Source: Acidobacteriota bacterium
GTDB lineage: Bacteria; Acidobacteriota; Blastocatellia; Pyrinomonadales; Pyrinomonadaceae
Direction: 5' to 3'
DNA: 64,000 bases
Assembly: GCA_029781855.1 (NCBI GenBank)
Contig: JAKOVX010000068.1
Span: 124,001-188,000, forward strand
Positions within the stretch are counted from its first letter, which is position 1; every line of letters begins with the position of its first letter. Shown in pieces: positions 35,246 to 45,409 of the stretch. Under the pieces are notes generated by a model. It saw only the letters and a program-made list of their open reading frames with translations. It had not been told where the DNA came from and ran no database searches. The position numbers were made by a program, and so were the translations under genes.

Positions 35246-36904
35246 ATGAAATATCTAGCAAAGGTCTCGTTAATCCTTATTGTTCTCACGACCGCCGTGT
35301 TCGCCCAACGTGATCTCGGTTCGCGCCCGACCGAAACCGGCGGCGTGCTGATGTTCGAGCAGGCGGCGTTCGATGTGCAGAACTACGACATAACGCTGAA
35401 CGTCGACCCAAAAACGAAGTCCATCTCCGGCACGACGATCATGACCGCGAAAACGGTCATCCCGACGAACGTTATCGTCCTCGATCTCGATCTGCCGTAC
35501 ACGATCAGCAAATTGAAAGATGGCGCGGGCCATGACCTCAAATATCAGCGAAAAGAGGGTAAGATTTGGATCTGGTTTCCTCTGACAAAGCAGGACGGCG
35601 ACGAAATAAAAACGTCCATCACCTATGCCGGCACGCCGCGTGAAGCACCGCGGCCGCCCTGGATCGGCGGCTTTATGTGGAAAAAAACGGCCGACGGTTC
35701 CGATTGGATCTCGGTCGCCCTGCAAAACGACGGGGCCGACCTGCTTTTTCCCTGCAAAGATCACCCGTCGGACAAACCGGCGACCGTCTCGATGCACATC
35801 ACGGTTCCCGATCCGCTGATCGCGGTCGGACCCGGCAAACTTGAAAGCACAAGAAAGAATGCGGGCGGAACGTCGACCTATAACTGGCGGATGACCAATC
35901 CGATCAGCAACTACTCCGTGGTTTTAAACGCGGCACCGTACAAAAAGATCGAGGACACCTACAAGTCGATCTCGGGAGACACACTGCCGATCGTTTTCTA
36001 CGTGTTGCCGGAGGACTTTGCCAACGGTGCGGGCCTCGTCGAACAGCAGAAAAAGTACCTCGCTTTTTACGAAAAATATCTCGGGCCGTATCCGTTCCGC
36101 TCGCAGAAGGTCGGCATCGTCGAGACGCCGCATTTGGGAATGGAGCATTCGACGGCGATCGCCTACGGCAACGGTTTCAAATATGACGCCGATGGGACTG
36201 ACTGGTTGCTGCTGCACGAGTTTGGCCACGAATACTGGGCGAACCTCGTGACCGCCAGCGACTGGCGTGATTTCTGGATCCACGAGGGATTCCAATCCTA
36301 TATGGACACGCTCTATCAGGAATATCTGCACGGCAAGCAGGCGTATCTCGACGCGATGAAGAAACGCGTCAAGGGTCTGCGAAATATGCAGCCTGTAGCA
36401 CCGCGTGAGCCAAAGATCGCCTATCAGGTCTATATGGCCGAGCCGGACTACGTGAAATCCGACGGCGACATATACGGCAAGGGTGCCTTGTTTCTACATG
36501 CCCTCCGATATCTGATCGGCGACGAGGCGTTCTTCAAGGCACTCCATCACATGGCGTATCCGACCAAAGAAATGGAGACCTACACGGATGGCCGCCAGGA
36601 ACGCTTGGTGAATACCGACGATTTCCTGACAATCGCCGAGCAGGATTCGGGCATGAAGCTTGACTGGTTCTTTGAGCTTTATCTGCGTCAGCCGAAGCTT
36701 GCGAAACTTGTGACCGAGGTTTCCGGCAACACGATGAACATGCATTGGGAAACGCCGAACAATATGCCGTTCCCGATGCCGATAGATGTCGTCGTCGACG
36801 GCAAAACCCGACGCGTCGAAATGAAAGACGGAAAGGGCAGTGTGCAGTTTACCGGAACGCCGCCGGTGATCGATCCGGACGGCTGGGTCCTGAAGGCTCA
36901 ATAA
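35246..36904 (+). CDS. Exported M1 family metallopeptidase
   Basis: A 552-residue zinc aminopeptidase-like protein. Signal peptide (to about residue 20, VFAQ), an N-terminal beta domain, then the exopeptidase-type motif GMEHS (residues 298-302; GAMEN in classic members) and the zinc site HEFGH (324-328) with the third ligand Glu347, exactly at the expected spacing. It lacks the long C-terminal helical domain of aminopeptidase N. The start is ATG 35246; a GTG 39 bases earlier is disfavoured. A terminator follows. Confidence 0.93.
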   Translation: MKYLAKVSLILIVLTTAVFAQRDLGSRPTETGGVLMFEQAAFDVQNYDITLNVDPKTKSISGTTIMTAKTVIPTNVIVLDLDLPYTISKLKDGAGHDLKYQRKEGKIWIWFPLTKQDGDEIKTSITYAGTPREAPRPPWIGGFMWKKTADGSDWISVALQNDGADLLFPCKDHPSDKPATVSMHITVPDPLIAVGPGKLESTRKNAGGTSTYNWRMTNPISNYSVVLNAAPYKKIEDTYKSISGDTLPIVFYVLPEDFANGAGLVEQQKKYLAFYEKYLGPYPFRSQKVGIVETPHLGMEHSTAIAYGNGFKYDADGTDWLLLHEFGHEYWANLVTASDWRDFWIHEGFQSYMDTLYQEYLHGKQAYLDAMKKRVKGLRNMQPVAPREPKIAYQVYMAEPDYVKSDGDIYGKGALFLHALRYLIGDEAFFKALHHMAYPTKEMETYTDGRQERLVNTDDFLTIAEQDSGMKLDWFFELYLRQPKLAKLVTEVSGNTMNMHWETPNNMPFPMPIDVVVDGKTRRVEMKDGKGSVQFTGTPPVIDPDGWVLKAQ

Positions 36905-36928
36905 ACCTTGTTATATATGACAACCGAC

Positions 36929-36960
36929 CGCCCTCGTCCGTACGGGGGCGTTTTTGTTTT
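36929..36960 (+). terminator. Rho-independent terminator of the M1 peptidase gene
   Basis: The stem cgccctcg/cgggggcg (8 pairs, one G-T) closes a 6-base loop and is followed by TTTTTGTTTT. Confidence 0.82.
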
Positions 36961-36974
36961 TCTGCCATTTTCAG

Positions 36975-37046
36975 ATGAAACACATGAAACACCTGAAACA
37001 CGACGGACACATTGAGCTCTCGAAACGGTGAAACGCTTTGAAACGG
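36975..37046. repeat. gaaacac-type tandem repeat
   Basis: Three head-to-tail copies of a 9-base unit, atgaaacac/atgaaacac/ctgaaacac (36975-37001), followed by three looser gaaac words (to about 37046). This is the only repeat in the window that is mainly direct rather than inverted. It occupies the 250-bp gap before the E1 gene. Confidence 0.65.
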
Positions 37047-37154
37047 AGAGAGGCGAGATACTTCCGGCGGCCTTCAAATTGCCCGTATCCGCCTGATTTG
37101 GTATTTTAGAATGTTAACTGCTCATAAATTGCACTTATAAACAGGATAGAAAAG

Positions 37155-39332
37155 ATGGCGACTGCGACCAAAAAACTCAATACCAAAGCGGCCGAAAAGG
37201 GCTCGAACAAGAACGGCCGAACGGCCGTGTCGGAGAAATATTACGGCCTCGATGCCAAGACGATGGTCGGGCTTTACCGTACGATGTATATGTCCCGCCG
37301 GATCGATGACAAGGAGATCCAGCTCAAGGGCCAGAACAAGATCTTTTTCCAGATCTCAGGTGCCGGCCACGAAGGTATCCTCGCCGCTGCCGCTCTCGCG
37401 ATGAAGCCCGGCTATGATTGGTTCTTCCCCTATTACCGCGACCGAGCGCTGATGCTCGGGCTCGGGATGACGGCCCAGGAGATGTTGTGGTCCGCGGTCG
37501 GCGCCGAAAAGGACCCGAATTCGCACGGCCGTCAGATGCCCTCGCATTGGGGCAGCATCGGGCTCAACGTGCCCTCGCAGTCGTCGTGCACCGGTTCGCA
37601 GGCATTGCATTCCGTCGGTGCCGCCGAGGCAAGCTACCGGGCCGGATTGGTCAAGGGCCTCCGTGACAAGATCACCGGATACAAGGGCGACGAGGTCGTG
37701 TATATGTCGGTCGGCGACGGCTCGACCAGCGAAGGCGAATGGTGGGAAGCCCTCAATACGGCTTCGAACCTCAAACTGCCCGTGATCTTCATGGTCGAGG
37801 ATAACGGCTATGCTATCTCGACCCCGGTCGAGGTCGGCACTGCCGGTGGAAACATCGCGAAGCTCGTTGTCGGTTTTCCGGACCTGTACATTCAGGAATG
37901 TGACGGAACGGACGTGATGGAGAGTTACGCGACGATGCTGCGGGCGGTTGCCTACTGTCGCGAACGCAAAGGCCCGGCGTTCGTTCACGCAAAGGTCGTT
38001 CGCCCTTACTCGCACTCGCTGTCTGACGACGAGAAGCTCTATCGCCCGGCGTCGGAACTCGAGGCCGAGGTGGCAACGGACCCGCTCCGGAAGTTTTCCG
38101 AGTTCCTGATGACCGAGGGCATCGCCTCGTCAGAGGAGCTCGAAGCTCTTCGCAAGCAAGTTGACGCCGAGGTAACGGCCGCGTCCGATATCGCGATCGA
38201 GACGCCGCAGCCGGCTCCTGAGACGGCTTACCGCAACGTTTTTTCACCGGACGTCGACCCGACGGACCGGCAGCTCTTCGACAACGAGGACGGCGCCGAG
38301 CTGCACGGCAACGCCGGCACGATGGTCGACCTCATCAACCGCTGCCTGCACGAGGAAATGGCTCGCGACGAGCGGATCGTCGTGTTCGGCGAGGACGTCG
38401 CCGATTGCTCACGCGAGCAGTATCTCGACCAGGTCAAGGGCAAGGGCGGCGTGTTCAAGGTCACGGCAAATCTGCAGCGCGAGTTCGGCTCGGCACGCGT
38501 CTTCAATTCTCCGCTCGCCGAGGCAAATATCATCGGCCGGGCCGTCGGGATGGCGCTTCGCAACCTTAAGCCGGTCGTCGAGATCCAGTTCTTCGATTAC
38601 ATCTTTCCGGCGTTTCACCAGATCCGCAACGAGGTCGCCGTCACGCGCTGGCGATCGGACGGTGACGCGAAATGCCCGATGGTCATCCGCGTTCCTGTCG
38701 GAGGTTATCTGAAAGGCGGAGCTGTTTACCACTCGCAATCCGGTACGACGCTCTTCTCGCACACGCCGGGCCTGATGATCGTTTACCCGTCGAACGCTCT
38801 CGACGCCAACGGACTGCTCCGCACCGCGATCCGCTGCGACGATCCGGTAATGTTCCTCGAGCACAAACATCTCTATCGTCAGGTCTATAACAAATCGCAA
38901 TACCCGTCGAGCGATTTCCTCATTCCGTTCGGCAAGGCAAAAACGGTGCGCGAGGGCACGGACGTAACGATCGTCACGTTCGGCGCCCTGGTCGAGCGGT
39001 CGAATCAGGCCGCGAAAAGACTGGAGCAGCAGGGCTACTCGGTCGAGATCATCGATCTGCGGACGCTAGTGCCCTACGATTGGGAGGCGATCGCAGAATC
39101 GGTCAAGAAGACCTCGCGCGTCATCGTCGCCCACGAAGATCCGGTCTCGTACGGTTACGGAGCTGAGATCGCTGCCCGCATCTCGAACGAACTGTTCGAA
39201 TTCCTCGATGCCCCCGTCCGCCGCGTCGGCGCGACCGACACCTTCGTCGGCTACGCCCCACAGCTTGAGGATTTCATCCTGCCGCAATCGGAGGATGTCG
39301 AGAAAGCGGTGCAGGAATTGATGAAATATTAG
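37155..39332 (+). CDS. Fused alpha-beta E1 component of a 2-oxoacid dehydrogenase complex
   Basis: A 725-residue thiamine-diphosphate enzyme with both E1 subunits in one chain. The alpha half (about residues 25-340) carries the ThDP motif Gly187-Asp188-Gly189 through to EDNGYAIS. The beta half (about residues 385-725) has [54 protein letters not shown] and [19 protein letters not shown]. Specificity (branched-chain 2-oxoacid, pyruvate or acetoin) is not decided by sequence; it most resembles branched-chain E1. E2 and E3 genes are not in the window. Confidence 0.92.
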   Translation: MATATKKLNTKAAEKGSNKNGRTAVSEKYYGLDAKTMVGLYRTMYMSRRIDDKEIQLKGQNKIFFQISGAGHEGILAAAALAMKPGYDWFFPYYRDRALMLGLGMTAQEMLWSAVGAEKDPNSHGRQMPSHWGSIGLNVPSQSSCTGSQALHSVGAAEASYRAGLVKGLRDKITGYKGDEVVYMSVGDGSTSEGEWWEALNTASNLKLPVIFMVEDNGYAISTPVEVGTAGGNIAKLVVGFPDLYIQECDGTDVMESYATMLRAVAYCRERKGPAFVHAKVVRPYSHSLSDDEKLYRPASELEAEVATDPLRKFSEFLMTEGIASSEELEALRKQVDAEVTAASDIAIETPQPAPETAYRNVFSPDVDPTDRQLFDNEDGAELHGNAGTMVDLINRCLHEEMARDERIVVFGEDVADCSREQYLDQVKGKGGVFKVTANLQREFGSARVFNSPLAEANIIGRAVGMALRNLKPVVEIQFFDYIFPAFHQIRNEVAVTRWRSDGDAKCPMVIRVPVGGYLKGGAVYHSQSGTTLFSHTPGLMIVYPSNALDANGLLRTAIRCDDPVMFLEHKHLYRQVYNKSQYPSSDFLIPFGKAKTVREGTDVTIVTFGALVERSNQAAKRLEQQGYSVEIIDLRTLVPYDWEAIAESVKKTSRVIVAHEDPVSYGYGAEIAARISNELFEFLDAPVRRVGATDTFVGYAPQLEDFILPQSEDVEKAVQELMKY

Positions 39333-39482
39333 TTTCTGTCGGCAAAGAGATCTAACGGCGGATTTGCGGAAACTTTTTTGTCGAGACGACGTTATAATTG
39401 TGTTAACTTAGGCACTCTAAGGTCAAATAAGTCATCGAATCGGTTATTTGTGTTTAGTGTTTCCCGTTGCCAAAGGTAGGGC

Positions 39483-40160
39483 ATGGTTATTACTATGTTT
39501 GGAAGATTAACGTTTCTCGCAGCCGTTCTTACCTGTTTTTTATCCATTTCAGCCCTCGCTCAGCAAGACGCGCCGGTCGTCGTTCAGCCCGGTGCTCCGG
39601 GCCAGCCGACCAAGGTTTTGCCGTCGTCGACGAGGGCCACGTTGCCGCTTGTATCGAAGAAGGACGTTGAGTTCATGCAGGGAATGATCATGCATCACGC
39701 CCAGGCGGTTGAGATGGTCGCTCTGATGGACTCGCGTACTCAAAACAAGGAACTAAGGCTGCTGGGAGCGCGAATAAGTCATTCGCAATCGGAAGAGATC
39801 GGGCTCATGGAGCGATGGCTTACGGCGAGAGGACAACCGACCACAATGAAGATGTCCGGCATGGATATGTCCGATATGGATATGCCGGGAATGGACATGT
39901 CCAAGCCGATGCTGATGCCGGGAATGCTGACGGCAAAACAGATGGAAGCATTGAGAAATGCGAAGGGAGCCGAGTTCGATCGGCTGTTCCTAACCGGAAT
40001 GATCCAGCACCACGGCGGTGCATTGACAATGGTAAAGGACCTTTATCAATCGCCCGGTGCAGGGCAGGATGCCGAACTTTTTAGTTTCACGACCGATATC
40101 GACAGCGGCCAGCGTGCTGAGATCAGGATCATGCAAAATATGCTGGCTAAAAACCACTAG
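39483..40160 (+). CDS. Exported DUF305 protein with methionine-rich linker
   Basis: A 225-residue exported protein (signal peptide to about residue 27). Two ferritin-like DUF305 halves each carry an M-x-x-HH motif (MQGMIMHHAQAVEM at 65-78; TGMIQHHGGALTM at 171-183). Between them, residues 122-148 are a Met/Asp-rich tract of repeated MDM and MPGM units, like copper-binding Met motifs. Some DUF305 proteins occur in metal-resistance loci. The next gene starts 10 bases later, so they form one operon. An ATG at 39495 is an alternative start. Confidence 0.9.
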   Translation: MVITMFGRLTFLAAVLTCFLSISALAQQDAPVVVQPGAPGQPTKVLPSSTRATLPLVSKKDVEFMQGMIMHHAQAVEMVALMDSRTQNKELRLLGARISHSQSEEIGLMERWLTARGQPTTMKMSGMDMSDMDMPGMDMSKPMLMPGMLTAKQMEALRNAKGAEFDRLFLTGMIQHHGGALTMVKDLYQSPGAGQDAELFSFTTDIDSGQRAEIRIMQNMLAKNH

Positions 40161-40170
40161 AGGAACAAAT

Positions 40171-42072
40171 ATGAATCGTGTACTCATTTTTCGTGTACTA
40201 GCGTCGACGCTATTTTTGTGCTCGTGTTTTGTTGCCGGTGTGACGGCACAGAATAATCCGTTCGCTCCTCAACCCGCACCGCCGCTGCCGGCCGGGATGA
40301 AGGGCTCAGATGCGACCGATCCCCGGGCTAAGCTCAAACCGGGAATGTTCGATGCGGGCGAGGCGTCGATGGGCCTCAAGCTGCTCACGACGGTGGGTAA
40401 GCCGAACCCGTTTCAGATCTCCAATGACCCGTCCGACCCGAAGGTCGATAAGGGGGCGAGTATTATCGCTGGCGACACGTCTAAAATACCGCCCGCAATG
40501 AAATTGGTCCTCGCCGGTCTCGCCTTTGCAAACTCAGACTTGGCGTTTCAGGGCAACCGTCTGTTTCAGGGCAATTTTTACGGGATGAGCATCTATGACA
40601 TTTCCGACCCGACAAAGGCCTACCCATTGACGACGATCGTATGCCCCGGCGGGCAGGGCGACGTCTCGGTTTATAAGAACCTAATGTTCATGTCGGTCGA
40701 AATGCCTAACGGCCGTGTTGACTGCAGTGCCGAGGGTTTCCCGATCCAGACCGCTCCGGGGCTCCCGGCGGCGTCAAAGGACCGTTTTCGCGGCGTCAGG
40801 ATCTTCGACATTTCTGACATCAAGAATCCAAAACAGGTTGGAGCCGTCCAGACCTGCCGCGGTTCGCATACGCACACGCTCGTGCTCGATCCCAAAGACA
40901 AGAACAACGTTTACATCTATGTCTCGGGCACCTCGTTTGTCCGTCAGGACGAGGAGTTGGCCGGCTGCTCAGGCGGGACGCCGGACAAGAATCCGAACAC
41001 GGCCCTGTTTCGAATAGACGTCATAAAGGTGCCGGTCAATGCTCCTCAAACTGCCAAGATCGTGTCGAGCCCGCGGATCTTTATGGACTCGCGAACAAAT
41101 GAGATCGCCGGCCTGACCAATGGCGGCACTCACGGAGCCCTCGACAAACAGACGCCGACCGACCAGTGTCACGACATCACGGTATATTCGGCGATCGGGC
41201 TCGCAGCTGGAGCGTGCGAGGGCAACGGCATCCTGCTCGACATCAAGGACCCGGCCAATCCGAAGCGGGTTGACGCTGTCAACGATCCGAACTACTCGTA
41301 CTGGCACTCGGCGTCTTTTTCGAATGACGGCAAGAAGGTAGTGTTCACCGACGAATGGGGCGGAGGCCTCGGGGCCCGCTGCCGCGAGAACGATCCGAAT
41401 GTCTGGGGAGCCGATTCGATCTTTCACATTGAAAACAACAAGCTGAAGTTTGCGAGCTATTACAAGATGCCGGCGGCCCAGGGTGACACCGAGAATTGCG
41501 TTGCTCATAACGGTTCGCTTATTCCGGTCCCGGGACGCGACATCGAGGTCCAGGCATGGTATCAGGGCGGCATATCCGTTATGGATTTTACCGATCCGAA
41601 CCACGTTTATGAGATCGCGTATTTCGATCGCGGCCCGATCGACCCGAAAATGCTGGTACTCGGCGGCTCGTGGTCGGCATATTGGTACAACGGCCACGTT
41701 TACTCGTCAGAGATCGCTCGCGGCCTGGATATCCTTGAGCTGACACCTACCAAATTCCTGACCCAGAACGAGATCAATGCTGCCAAATCGGTGAAGGTGG
41801 CTGAGCTCAACGTGCAGAACCAGCAGAAGTTCGTTTGGCCCAAGAACAAGGCCGTCGGTCTTGCCTACATCGACCAGATCGAGCGTTCGGGGACGTTGTC
41901 CGCTGATGAGATCACCAAGCTTCGCAACGCGATCGAGGTCAAGAACTCCGACCGTAAACAGGTTGCCAATCTTGTGAGTATGCTCGAAACAAAAGCCGCC
42001 CAAGCCAGGAATAGCAAGGACGCGGCCAAGTTCGACGCGATCGCCCAGATCATCTCTGAGCCGGTACACTAA
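40171..42072 (+). CDS. Exported LVIVD-repeat (beta-propeller-like) protein
   Basis: A 633-residue protein with a signal peptide (to about residue 26, GVTAQ). Its body contains repeated LVIVD-type strands (GMSIYDISDPTKAYPLTTIV, GVRIFDISDIKNPKQVGAVQ, GILLDIKDPANPKRVDAV, GISVMDFTDPNHVYEIAYFD), so it probably folds as a beta propeller at the cell surface. A short helical C-terminal tail follows. It is cotranscribed with the DUF305 gene. The start is ATG 40171 with an AGAGGAAC ribosome site; a longer frame overlapping the DUF305 gene is rejected. Confidence 0.85.
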   Translation: MNRVLIFRVLASTLFLCSCFVAGVTAQNNPFAPQPAPPLPAGMKGSDATDPRAKLKPGMFDAGEASMGLKLLTTVGKPNPFQISNDPSDPKVDKGASIIAGDTSKIPPAMKLVLAGLAFANSDLAFQGNRLFQGNFYGMSIYDISDPTKAYPLTTIVCPGGQGDVSVYKNLMFMSVEMPNGRVDCSAEGFPIQTAPGLPAASKDRFRGVRIFDISDIKNPKQVGAVQTCRGSHTHTLVLDPKDKNNVYIYVSGTSFVRQDEELAGCSGGTPDKNPNTALFRIDVIKVPVNAPQTAKIVSSPRIFMDSRTNEIAGLTNGGTHGALDKQTPTDQCHDITVYSAIGLAAGACEGNGILLDIKDPANPKRVDAVNDPNYSYWHSASFSNDGKKVVFTDEWGGGLGARCRENDPNVWGADSIFHIENNKLKFASYYKMPAAQGDTENCVAHNGSLIPVPGRDIEVQAWYQGGISVMDFTDPNHVYEIAYFDRGPIDPKMLVLGGSWSAYWYNGHVYSSEIARGLDILELTPTKFLTQNEINAAKSVKVAELNVQNQQKFVWPKNKAVGLAYIDQIERSGTLSADEITKLRNAIEVKNSDRKQVANLVSMLETKAAQARNSKDAAKFDAIAQIISEPVH

Positions 42073-42145
42073 GGACGTCGGGCTCCGAATCCCCGGGGGC
42101 CGCTCCGGCGGCCTGGATCAAAAATGAAGAAAGACCCGAGAATAG

Positions 42146-42180
42146 AAGGAATGCCACTGATTGTGGCGTTCCTTTTCTTC
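42146..42180 (+). terminator. Rho-independent terminator of the DUF305-LVIVD operon
   Basis: A 12-bp stem (aaggaatgccac with gtggcgttcctt, one G-T pair) and a 5-base loop, followed by TTCTTC. It lies 73 bases after the LVIVD stop. Confidence 0.82.
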
Positions 42181-42280
42181 ACGGCAATTGGTCCGGAAGA
42201 TCAATGACACTAAGATAATTACCGACTACAGCCGCCCGGAATTCGTCCTCGCGGGCTGGAAGCCTAACTTATAGAAATTC

Positions 42281-42924
42281 ATGTCTAAAGTAGTTGTTCA
42301 AAGTTTCGGTGTATCGCTCGACGGCTTTGCCGCCGGCCGGACCAGTCGCTGGAGCATCCGTTGGGTACAACGGGGCCGGAGCTGATGGAGTGGTTTTTCC
42401 CGACCAGGACGTCTAAAGCGATGGTCGGAGGAGAGGGCGGCGAGACAGGCATCGACGATGGTTTTGCGGCCGAGTCCATGAAGGACAAGGGCGCATGGAT
42501 CCTCGGGCGAAATATGTTCGGCCCGATCCGCGGACCGTGGCCGGACGATGAGTGGAAAGGCTGGTGGGGCGATGAACCGACGTATCATGTGCCGACATTC
42601 GTCCTGACCCATTACGAGCGACCGCCCGAAGTGATGAAAGGCGGCACGACGTTCCATTTCGTCACCGATGGCATCCACTCGGCACTCGAACAGGCAAGGG
42701 CCGTTGCCGGCGAAAGGGACATTCGCATCGGAGGCGGTGCGGCTACCGTCCGCCAATATCTGCAAGCGGGTCTCATCGACGAGCTTCACCTGGCTGTTCG
42801 CCCGGTCATTCTCGGCCGCGGCGAACCGCTTTTTGGCGGGCTCGACCTCCGTGAGTTGGGCTACGCGGTCGAGCGGTCCGTGAATGGCGAGCGTGCAACA
42901 CACGTGTTCATCAAGCGAAATTAG
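42281..42924 (+). pseudogene. Dihydrofolate reductase family (RibD C-terminal-like) protein with frameshift
   Basis: The true start is ATG 42281-42283 (MSKVVVQSFGVSLDGFAAG). After codon 19 the frame breaks: one C is missing in the ggcc at 42336-42338, and restoring it continues into ...DQSLEHPLGTTGPELMEW and the rest of the protein. Without the fix the gene ends after 34 codons, and only an internal start at 42361 gives a long product (187 residues). The remainder looks intact (GRNMFGPIRGPW, IRIGGGAATVRQYLQAGLID). It may be a real pseudogene or a base-calling error. Confidence 0.85.
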
Positions 42925-42945
42925 GCAGTTGTTGAGGACGAAACG

Positions 42946-44481
42946 ATGATCCGATCGAAGGTCGCCATATTACTCACGCTTTTGCTAGGTATCGCCGCGT
43001 TCGGCCAGACCAACACGGCCGTCCGCGAATATCGCCAGGCCAATGAGAACAGGCTTCTAACCGATTTTGTTCAATTCCTCTCGATCCGGAATGTCGCCTC
43101 AGACATACCCGCCGTTTACAAAAATGCCGATCTCCTTGTGGAGACGATGAAGCGAGAGGGCCTCGCTCCGCAGGCGTGGTATCTGGGTGATAAGGGCTCA
43201 CCGCCGCCGGTCATTTACGGCGAGTGGCTTACGCCGGGCGCGACGCGTACGATCATTTTCTACGCCCACTACGACGGCCAGCCGACCGATCCGAAACAAT
43301 GGAACAGCATTGAGCCGTGGGTGCCGACACTCTTTTCGGCACCGATGGAAAAAGGAGGGGCCAAGATCCCGTTTCCCAAGGACGGCGAGAAGATCGATCC
43401 CGAATGGCGGCTTTACGCCCGGTCGGCGTCGGATGATAAGGCAGGCGTTTTCGCGATCCTGACGGCGCTCGAGGCGTTGAAGGCAAAGGGGATCAAACCG
43501 ACCGTCAATATCAAATTCCTCTTCGAGGGCGAAGAAGAAGCGGGCTCGGTCCACCTTGGCGAGATCATCGCCGCCCACAAGGACCTGCTGAACGCCAATG
43601 CGTTCATCGTTTGCGACGGGCCGGTTCATCAATCGGGCCGCAAACAGGTGGTTTTCGGAGTTCGCGGCGACGTGAATGTCGATCTCACGGTCTATGGCGC
43701 AAACCGTCCGCTGCACAGCGGTCATTACGGCAACTGGTCACCGAATCCGGCGTTGACGCTCGCGAAGCTTTTGTCGTCGATGAAGGACGATAAAGGAAAT
43801 GTCGTTGTGAACGGCTGGGCTGACGATGTCGAGGCGCTTGGGCCCGTTGAACAAAAGGCGATAAGCGAAGCACCGAAGTACGACGATGAATTGAAACGCC
43901 AACTCGGGATCGTCTACACGGAAGGCGGCGGAAAGAGCCTGCTCGAGTTGATCAACCAGCCGTCGCTGAATATCAACGGGATGAGCAGCGGTGACGTTGG
44001 GGCGCTCGCTCGCAATGTTATTCCGTCAACGGCGACCGCGGTCCTGGACCTGAGGCTCGTAAAGGGAAACGACATCGATCGTCAGGTCGAAAAGCTGCGT
44101 AAACACATTGAGTCGAGAGGGTTTCACGTCATCGATCACGATCCGACGTCTGCCGAACGATCACGATATCCGATGATCGCTAAATTCACCGTCCGTGCGG
44201 GCGGTTACAACGCGCAGCGAACAAAAATGGACCTTCCGATCTCGCTACGTGTTATAGACGCGGTTCAAGCAGTATCGAAAGACCCGGTCATTCGAATGCC
44301 GACACTCGGCGGCAGTTTGCCGCTGTCGATCATTAGCGAGACGCTCAACGTCCCGACCATAACCGTGCCGATAGCTAACTACGACAACAACCAGCACGCC
44401 GAGAACGAGAACATTCGGCTGCAAAACCTATGGGACGGCATCGAGATGTTCGCCAGCTTGATGACGATGAAAACCAACTGA
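42946..44481 (+). CDS. Exported M20 family metallopeptidase
   Basis: A 511-residue di-zinc carboxypeptidase/dipeptidase of the M20/M25/M40 type with a signal peptide (AAFGQ, about residue 21). Metal-site blocks: IIFYAHYDGQP (first His), ARSASDDKAGVFAILTAL (bridging Asp), and FEGEEEAGSVHL (catalytic Glu pair). The dimerisation domain includes RPLHSGHYGNW. It lies 21 bases after the DHFR-family gene. Substrate specificity is not visible. Confidence 0.92.
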   Translation: MIRSKVAILLTLLLGIAAFGQTNTAVREYRQANENRLLTDFVQFLSIRNVASDIPAVYKNADLLVETMKREGLAPQAWYLGDKGSPPPVIYGEWLTPGATRTIIFYAHYDGQPTDPKQWNSIEPWVPTLFSAPMEKGGAKIPFPKDGEKIDPEWRLYARSASDDKAGVFAILTALEALKAKGIKPTVNIKFLFEGEEEAGSVHLGEIIAAHKDLLNANAFIVCDGPVHQSGRKQVVFGVRGDVNVDLTVYGANRPLHSGHYGNWSPNPALTLAKLLSSMKDDKGNVVVNGWADDVEALGPVEQKAISEAPKYDDELKRQLGIVYTEGGGKSLLELINQPSLNINGMSSGDVGALARNVIPSTATAVLDLRLVKGNDIDRQVEKLRKHIESRGFHVIDHDPTSAERSRYPMIAKFTVRAGGYNAQRTKMDLPISLRVIDAVQAVSKDPVIRMPTLGGSLPLSIISETLNVPTITVPIANYDNNQHAENENIRLQNLWDGIEMFASLMTMKTN

Positions 44482-44500
44482 AAGTATATTTTCGACGTTT

Positions 44501-45304
44501 CTAAAGAGCCGTGAGTTTATAGATACCGGTAGCGATACGTTCGGCATATCCTTCGTCGACGAGTTGGTGGTTTGCCTTGCCCGCTTCCCGTCGGTTGAGG
44601 CTGAACTTGCCTGCAAGCTCACCCAGCATCGTCATCCCGGCCAATCCCAAGTATGTCCGGGCGAGCTCACGAAGGGCGTCTTCACGTGCCATCCTCACCT
44701 CGGTCTCTTCCGGAAAACGAGCTTCGGCGAGCGTCCAGATGTATGTAAATTTCGGCACATAGACGGCCTCCTGCGGCACGACCTTCATCCTCAATTGAAG
44801 CTCGTCGAGGGCCTTTGTGAGATCTGTTTTGTCTTTGAATCCGCACTCGGACCTCAGATCGGCGGTCGCCATTTCCCACTCAGACCGCAGCACTTTCAGC
44901 ACGGTTTGGGCATTTTTTGACAAGATGCCGGCCTCGCCCTTGCGCGAACAACCCCAAAGCGAATTGAACACAGGTATCATCCGCGGGGAAAGGAACCACG
45001 ATTTGCCCTTGAGCAGTTTGCCGTAGTAAACCTTGCCGCGGGCCATAACTTCGTCTTTGAGAACCCAAGCCCGGCTCGCTTCTTCATCCTTTTGCACGTT
45101 TCGCGGCATATGGGCGTCACGCCTGCCGCAGACCGCGATGTAAACCGACGGCATCAATTTGCGCACGTCGGTCAGGCCGAGACAGAAACCGAGGTCCTCG
45201 ACCATCGCCTCGACTTCCTCGGCCGAATCGACCCGCAGCGATTCTTCGCGGCGCCATTTACGGTCGCGGTAAAGTTCGATCTCGTCGGGAATTGCCTTGA
45301 TCAT
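44501..45304 (-). CDS. Winged-helix protein related to AlkZ/YcaQ DNA glycosylases
   Basis: A 267-residue protein resembling the AlkZ-related group. It has LTDVRKLMPSVYIAVCGRRD, MARGKVYYGKLLKGKSWFLS and a C-terminal winged-helix pattern (LTKALDELQLRMKVV, and KANHQLVDEGYAERIATG). I do not see the QxQ catalytic motif of true AlkZ glycosylases, so no repair activity is claimed. The start is ATG 45302-45304; a GTG start 27 bases upstream is possible. Confidence 0.65.
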   Translation of the reverse strand: MIKAIPDEIELYRDRKWRREESLRVDSAEEVEAMVEDLGFCLGLTDVRKLMPSVYIAVCGRRDAHMPRNVQKDEEASRAWVLKDEVMARGKVYYGKLLKGKSWFLSPRMIPVFNSLWGCSRKGEAGILSKNAQTVLKVLRSEWEMATADLRSECGFKDKTDLTKALDELQLRMKVVPQEAVYVPKFTYIWTLAEARFPEETEVRMAREDALRELARTYLGLAGMTMLGELAGKFSLNRREAGKANHQLVDEGYAERIATGIYKLTAL

Positions 45305-45354
45305 GTGTGACCGCAGATTAACCCAATTCACGGGCCGACATAAAGCGCAGGGCG

Positions 45355-45386
45355 AAAAAAAAGAGAGCGGCCCGAAAACCGCTCTC
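45355..45386 (-). terminator. Rho-independent terminator of the glycine-zipper protein gene
   Basis: On the minus strand gagagcgg pairs perfectly with ccgctctc over an 8-base loop, then a run of eight T residues. It lies 24 bases beyond the gene stop at 45410. Confidence 0.92.
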
Positions 45387-45409
45387 GAAATTATGGTCCA
45401 CGTTGCCAG

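Noticed and set aside
36975..37001. Minisatellite or origin-type iteron
   Set aside because: There are only three short copies and no replication genes nearby; it fits the intergenic repeat class better.
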